Shown: in pieces, positions 60,156-64,000 of the stretch
Position numbering within the stretch: position 1 is the stretch's first letter
How the letters are laid out: the number at the start of each line of letters is the position of its first letter
From: G025836975 sp040391135
Lineage (GTDB): Bacteria; Pseudomonadota; Gammaproteobacteria; Burkholderiales; Burkholderiaceae_B
Reading direction: 5' to 3'
Length of the DNA: 64,000 bases
Assembly (NCBI GenBank): GCA_040391135.1
Contig: JBEBYL010000004.1
Coordinates: 1-64,000, forward strand
The notes under the pieces: model-generated
The model's input: only the letters and a program-made list of their open reading frames with translations
What the model was told of the DNA's origin: nothing
The model's database searches: none
Position numbers and translations under genes: made by a program

Positions 60156-61520
60156 TCAAGAGACCCGATAAATTGCGCCATCGATTGCCTCTCCCAAAAG
60201 CTCGACAATACGGGCGATCTGCTCACCGTTGACGATGTAGTGCGGAGCCAGCAACAGGTGGTCGCCGTTGACGCCGTCAGCCGTTCCCGAACCGGGATAA
60301 ACAAGCAGGCCATTGTGCAGCGCCTCTTGCTTGACTCGCCCGCCTATCCCTTGCGCCGCATTGAACGGCCTGCGAGTATCTTTATCGGCAACCAGCTCGA
60401 TGCCGTAGAACAAGCCTCTGCCACGTATCTCTCCGACATGGGGATGGCCCTGGAAACGCGCAAGCAAAAGCTTTTCAAGCAATTGGCCTTGGCGCTTCAC
60501 GTTATCCAGAAGCTGATTGTCCTGTATGAAATGTTGGACGGCCAATGCTCCCGCACATGACACTGGGTGCCCCGAAAAGGTATGGCCATTGCGAAAGCTG
60601 CCCGAATGGCTATTGATCATGTCGTAGATGCGCTGGCTTAGGAGAACGGCGCCTAATGGTACAAAACCCGCAGTCAGCCCCTTCGCAATGGTGTAAATAT
60701 CGGCCGAAACTTGATCGTGCCCGGACGCAAAGGTTGTGCCGCAACGTCCCATTCCGCACATGACCTCATCAAGAATCAGCAGCACGCCATAGTGATCGCA
60801 AATCTCGCGTATGCGCTTTAGATACCCTGGGGCCGCTGCGACGGCGCCGAGGCTGGCCCCCACGACCGGCTCCATGATGAAACATGAAACCGTATCCGCT
60901 CCCAGCTCCAGGATCTGGCTCTCCAGCATATTGGCCGCACGCAAGCCGTATTCATGCGACATCTCACCGGGCCGGCTATAACGATAAGGATAGCAAGGCT
61001 CGATGTGAACCACATCGATCAGGATATCGGCGAAGGAGATCCTGCGCATCTTATTACCACTTGCCGCCAACGCTCCCAGGGTATTGCCGTGATAACTTTG
61101 CCAGCGAGCGATGATTTTATTCCGCTGCGGTTGCCCGTTCTCTTGGTGATACTGATGTGCGAGTTTCAAGGCCGCTTCCACAGCTTCGGAACCGCCGGTG
61201 ACAAAATACGCGTGCGAGATATCTCCAGGGGCAGATGCCACCAAAAGGTCCGCAAGCTTCTCGGCAGGTTCGGAGGAAAAAAAGCTGGTATGCGCATAAG
61301 CCAGCTTGCCCAGTTGCCCGGCTATGGAGTCCATGATCGTCGGCTGCGTATGGCCAATACACGAGACTGCCGCACCGCCGCAACCATCGATATATCGCTT
61401 CCCATCCTGGTCGAAGATATAAATGCCATCTGCCGAGTGCGCGATGGGAGTGGAACTACGGGTCGCTCGTTGAAGGATGCGAGATTGGTTCATGATAGCG
61501 GCCGGTTCTTGCTTATGCAT
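60156..61520 (-). CDS. Class III omega-aminotransferase
   Basis: A 454-residue PLP aminotransferase of the ornithine/omega-amino acid class. Key parts are the GGSEAVEAALKLA phosphate loop near residue 107, LILDEVMCGMGR near 255 and the PLP lysine in YTIAKGLTAGF near 285. Such enzymes move an amino group from an omega-amine to pyruvate or 2-oxoglutarate and leave a semialdehyde, which the aldehyde dehydrogenase of the operon could oxidise. It could start at 61520 or at the ATG at 61493; neither has a clear ribosome site. It heads the - operon. Confidence 0.89.
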   Translation of the reverse strand: MHKQEPAAIMNQSRILQRATRSSTPIAHSADGIYIFDQDGKRYIDGCGGAAVSCIGHTQPTIMDSIAGQLGKLAYAHTSFFSSEPAEKLADLLVASAPGDISHAYFVTGGSEAVEAALKLAHQYHQENGQPQRNKIIARWQSYHGNTLGALAASGNKMRRISFADILIDVVHIEPCYPYRYSRPGEMSHEYGLRAANMLESQILELGADTVSCFIMEPVVGASLGAVAAAPGYLKRIREICDHYGVLLILDEVMCGMGRCGTTFASGHDQVSADIYTIAKGLTAGFVPLGAVLLSQRIYDMINSHSGSFRNGHTFSGHPVSCAGALAVQHFIQDNQLLDNVKRQGQLLEKLLLARFQGHPHVGEIRGRGLFYGIELVADKDTRRPFNAAQGIGGRVKQEALHNGLLVYPGSGTADGVNGDHLLLAPHYIVNGEQIARIVELLGEAIDGAIYRVS

Positions 61521-61526
61521 AAATAG

Positions 61527-61563
61527 ATCATTTGTATGATTTAATCATAAATAAAACATTTGC
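61527..61563. promoter_or_regulatory. ATCATTTGT operator candidate upstream of the aminotransferase
   Basis: ATCATTTGT at 61527-61535, part of the inverted repeat ATCAT-TTGT-ATGAT (61527-61540), and a second CATTTGC at 61557-61563, 28 bp away. The 9-mer is identical to the one at 52908-52916 before the convergent ligase operon. On the minus strand a TATGAT (61569-61564) lies just upstream and could be the -10, with no good -35. Confidence 0.5.
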
Positions 61564-61720
61564 ATCATAAGGGCTTACCCTAGACCCGGCCAGGGGCTTC
61601 TTGGAAAAATCCTCGAAAAGGAGATGGGTTGGGCGGTCGGCATATCAGGCCGGCCGCTAATGGCGTTCAACCTAGCTGACTATGAGATTACGAACCGCCA
61701 AGCAGTCAGGAAGCGAGCGG

Positions 61721-63100
61721 CTAGCCCATGCCCGTCGTGAAGTTCAGGAAGCGCGTGCTGGCGCCCTGGAAGGTCAGGCGCACGCTGCCGATGGGGCCGT
61801 TACGCTGCTTGCCCACGATGATCTCGGCCGTGCCCTTGTCGGGCGAATCGGGGTTGTAGACTTCGTCGCGATAAATGAACAGGATCAAGTCGGCGTCCTG
61901 CTCGATGGCGCCGGACTCGCGCAAGTCGCTCATGACGGGCCGCTTGTTGGGACGCTGCTCCAGGCTGCGGTTAAGCTGCGACAAGGCAATCAGGGGGCAA
62001 TTCAATTCCTTGGCCAGGCCTTTCAGCGAGCGGCTGATTTCGGAAATTTCAGTTGCCCGGTTCTCGCCGGACGAATTGGCCGACATCAACTGCATATAGT
62101 CGATGATGATCAGGCCCAACTGGCCGCATTGGCGCGCCAGGCGGCGCGAGCGGGCGCGCACTTCCATGGAAGTCAGCGCCGGCGTTTCATCGATATAGAT
62201 TTGCGCTTCCTGGACCTGCTGCACGGCGTGCGTCAGGCGCGGCCAGTCATCGGCCGTGAGCTTGCCGGTACGCATGCGATGCTGGTCCAGCATGCCGACG
62301 GAACCGACCATCCGCATGGCCAGCTGCACGGCGCCCATTTCCATGGAAAACACCGCGACGGGCAGGCCTTGCTCGATGGCCACATGCTCGCCGATATTCA
62401 TGGAGAACGAGGTCTTGCCCATGGAGGGACGGCCGGCCACGATGACCAGGTCTCCGGCCTGCAGGCCCGAGGTCATGCGGTCCAGATCGGTAAAGCCGGT
62501 GGGCACTCCGGTGATGTCGGAATCGCCCTCGCGGTGATACAGCTCGTCGATGCGCTCGACCACCTGAGTCAGCAGCGGCTGGATTTCCTGGAATCCCGTG
62601 GCGCCGCGCGCGCCTTCCTGGGCGATCTGAAATACGCGCGATTCCGCCTCGTCCAGCAGTTGCCGGGCTTCCTTGCCCTGCGGCTGGAAAGCGGCGGCGG
62701 AAATCTCGTCGGCCACCGACACCAGCTTGCGCAGCATCGAGCGCTCGCGCACGATTTCCGCGTAGCGGCGGATGTTGGCGGCCGATGGCGTGTTGTGCGC
62801 CAGGGCATTCAGATAGGACAGGCCGCCCACATCGTCGGACTTGCCGGCGCTGGCCAGCGATTCGTTGACGGTGACGACGTCGGCCGGGCGGGCCAGGCTG
62901 ATAAGACGGGTAATGTGCTGCCAGATGATCTTGTGATCGAAGCGATAGAAGTCATCTTCGTTCAGGACATCCGTGACCCGGTCGAAGGCGGCATTGTCCA
63001 GCAGCAGTCCCCCCAGCACGGATTGCTCGGCCTCCACCGAATGAGGAGGCACGCGCAAATAATCCAGTTGCGGGTCGCTGCTTGTTTTCTTGCTGTCCAA
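61721..63100 (-). CDS. dnaB: Replicative DNA helicase DnaB
   Basis: A 459-residue hexameric 5'-3' helicase, full length. The N-terminal domain starts LRVPPHSVEAEQSVLGGLLLD; the RecA-like domain has Walker A GRPSMGKTSF near residue 223, Walker B LGLIIIDYMQLM and the arginine finger region near the C-terminus (KNRNGPIG-like KQRNGPIGSVRL). It lies downstream of rplI, separated by a hairpin terminator, and is followed by the aminotransferase promoter region on the left. Confidence 0.97.
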   Translation of the reverse strand: MDSKKTSSDPQLDYLRVPPHSVEAEQSVLGGLLLDNAAFDRVTDVLNEDDFYRFDHKIIWQHITRLISLARPADVVTVNESLASAGKSDDVGGLSYLNALAHNTPSAANIRRYAEIVRERSMLRKLVSVADEISAAAFQPQGKEARQLLDEAESRVFQIAQEGARGATGFQEIQPLLTQVVERIDELYHREGDSDITGVPTGFTDLDRMTSGLQAGDLVIVAGRPSMGKTSFSMNIGEHVAIEQGLPVAVFSMEMGAVQLAMRMVGSVGMLDQHRMRTGKLTADDWPRLTHAVQQVQEAQIYIDETPALTSMEVRARSRRLARQCGQLGLIIIDYMQLMSANSSGENRATEISEISRSLKGLAKELNCPLIALSQLNRSLEQRPNKRPVMSDLRESGAIEQDADLILFIYRDEVYNPDSPDKGTAEIIVGKQRNGPIGSVRLTFQGASTRFLNFTTGMG

Positions 63101-63133
63101 AATCGGGCTCCGAACAATCGGGGTGAAAAAAGG

Positions 63134-63156
63134 AAAAAGCCGGCATACACCGGCTT
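63134..63156 (-). terminator. Rho-independent terminator after rplI
   Basis: On the minus strand the stem AAGCCGG / CCGGCTT (63156-63150 and 63143-63137) with a six-base loop runs into TTTTTCC and a further T run. It lies 64 bases after the rplI stop and 34 before the dnaB start, so it ends the ribosomal protein transcript and limits read-through into dnaB. Confidence 0.78.
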
Positions 63157-63219
63157 CTTCACTAGAGCGGGCGCGGCACCTTCCTGGAAAAGGAATGTAC
63201 CATGCGCGGCAAAGATGGC

Positions 63220-63675
63220 TTAGGCCATTTCGCCTTGCACGACCACAGTGATGTCAACCACCACGTCGGCGTGCAGAGCCACTTGCACAGGGTACTCGCC
63301 CACGGCCTTCAATGCGCCATCGGGCAAGCGGACTTGCGATTTTTCGATGGTGGCAAAGCCGGCCTTGACCATGGCTGCGGCGATGTCCATGCTGGTGACC
63401 GAACCGAACAAGCGGCCGTCGACGCCGGCTTTTTGCAGAATGGTAATGGTCTGGCCGGCCAGCTTCTCGCCGGTGGCTTGCGCGGCGGCCAGTTTTTCGG
63501 CCTGGACCTTTTCGAGTTCGGCGCGGCGCGCTTCGAATTCTTTCAAGGCGGCTTCCGTCGCGCGGCGGGCGATCTTTTGGGGAATCAGGTAATTGCGGGC
63601 ATAGCCGTCGCGGACACGAACGACTTCACCGAGATTACCCAGATTGACGACTTTTTCGAGCAGAATAACTTGCAT
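63220..63675 (-). CDS. rplI: 50S ribosomal protein L9
   Basis: A 151-residue L9, full length: the N-terminal rRNA-binding domain (MQVILLEKVVNLGNLGEVVRVRDGYARNYLIP in two pieces), a long central helix rich in Ala, Glu and Lys (about residues 40-75), and the C-terminal domain. It follows rpsR by 16 bases, the usual rpsF-(priB)-rpsR-rplI order. Confidence 0.97.
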   Translation of the reverse strand: MQVILLEKVVNLGNLGEVVRVRDGYARNYLIPQKIARRATEAALKEFEARRAELEKVQAEKLAAAQATGEKLAGQTITILQKAGVDGRLFGSVTSMDIAAAMVKAGFATIEKSQVRLPDGALKAVGEYPVQVALHADVVVDITVVVQGEMA

Positions 63676-63691
63676 GACGATAGGCCCCGGA

Positions 63692-63964
63692 TTAGTTGTG
63701 GTTATCGGTGTAAGGCAACAGAGCCAGGAAGCGCGAGCGCTTGATCGCTGTGTCCAGCTGACGCTGGTAGTGTGCCTTGGTGCCGGTTAAACGGGCAGGA
63801 ATGATCTTGCCGTTTTCCTGGATGAAATCACGCAGGGTGTCCAGGTCTTTGTAATCGATCTCGTCAACATTGGCGGCTGTGAAACGGCAGAATTTGCGGC
63901 GTTTGAACAGCGGATTCTGTTGCGTGAACTTGCGTTTTTCCTTGCTTTTTTTGAAGTAAGCCAT
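63692..63964 (-). CDS. rpsR: 30S ribosomal protein S18
   Basis: A 90-residue S18 with a basic N-terminus (KKSKEKRKFTQ), the conserved KRRKFCRF and IDYKDLDTL blocks and TAIKRSRFLALLPYT near the end. It binds 16S rRNA in the small subunit platform together with S6. The right edge of the window falls just upstream, so priB and rpsF are expected next. Confidence 0.97.
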   Translation of the reverse strand: MAYFKKSKEKRKFTQQNPLFKRRKFCRFTAANVDEIDYKDLDTLRDFIQENGKIIPARLTGTKAHYQRQLDTAIKRSRFLALLPYTDNHN

Positions 63965-64000
63965 GATGTGCCTCTTTAATGCCCGGGACGAACCCGAACT

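Noticed and set aside
61682..63223. A 513-codon open frame opposite dnaB
   Set aside because: Antisense shadow of a full-length DnaB with intact motifs; no recognisable protein.
1..64000. CRISPR arrays, tRNA or rRNA genes, insertion sequences, prophage
   Set aside because: No regularly spaced repeats, no cloverleaf-like sequence with a T-loop motif, and no transposase or phage proteins were found by reading both strands; intergenic gaps are mostly under 200 bases.

Overview
The window reads as a chromosomal segment of a betaproteobacterium of the order Burkholderiales, most likely family Alcaligenaceae (Bordetella / Achromobacter / Pusillimonas type). The evidence is the G+C-rich coding bias, two periplasmic Bug-type (TctC) solute-binding proteins, an hpnCDE squalene module, a potFGHI polyamine importer, the alaC-hom-thrC order, and an LPS-core type glycosyltransferase cluster behind dnaE. 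No rRNA, tRNA, CRISPR array, insertion sequence or prophage gene was seen. The genus is an inference from gene content, not a measured result.

Layout. 1-436: non-coding leader. 437-3141 (+): RNase G, a TauE/SafE permease and its DUF1634 partner. 3188-5436 (-): a small lipoprotein and the lipid A flippase MsbA. 5541-7867 (+): a family 9 glycosyltransferase, a YdcF-like protein, a Cys-cluster protein and a small membrane protein. 7933-17209 (-): dnaE followed by six envelope-polysaccharide genes arranged as two rounds of glycosyltransferase / polysaccharide deacetylase / glycosyltransferase; dnaE and the next three genes are joined by ATGA overlaps. 17262-21908: a sugar-acid cluster (Bug protein, uronate dehydrogenase-like, lactone hydrolase/isomerase-like, GntR regulator) divergent from a pdxA2-like dehydrogenase; the two face-to-face promoters share one perfect palindrome. 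21916-27546: hrpA divergent from argA, then yggX. 27616-40902 (-): phoU, rpiA, an Spx/ArsC-like protein, potIHGF, Kdo kinase, an FtsX-type permease, a second TauE/SafE protein, radA, an SDR and alanine racemase. 40977-44161 (+): hpnC-hpnD-hpnE. 44189-48915 (-): crcB, a small unknown protein, thrC, hom, alaC. 49104-52724 (+): Mth938-like protein, bcp, a PIN-PhoH ATPase and canonical pdxA. 52998-61520: a catabolic locus of two convergent operons. 61721-63964 (-): dnaB, rplI and rpsR.

The part most likely to hold something undescribed is 52.8-61.6 kb. The + operon encodes an acyl-CoA ligase, a Bug protein, a crotonase-fold enzyme that lacks both hydratase glutamates, and an RpiR-type regulator. 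The - operon encodes a class III aminotransferase, a 360-residue protein I do not recognise that looks internally duplicated, and an aldehyde dehydrogenase. Both promoter regions carry the same ATCATTTGT element, which suggests one regulon controlled by the resident RpiR protein. A plausible but unproven reading is degradation of an amino-acid-like or omega-amino compound through a semialdehyde, a carboxylic acid and a CoA thioester.

The second regulatory highlight is 20.8 kb, where a 12-bp palindrome fills the spacer of one sigma70-like promoter and overlaps the -35 of the opposite one, the expected layout for GntR/FCD repression.

Starts were reset to internal ATG codons wherever the longest open frame ran into a neighbour; the reasons are given per gene.
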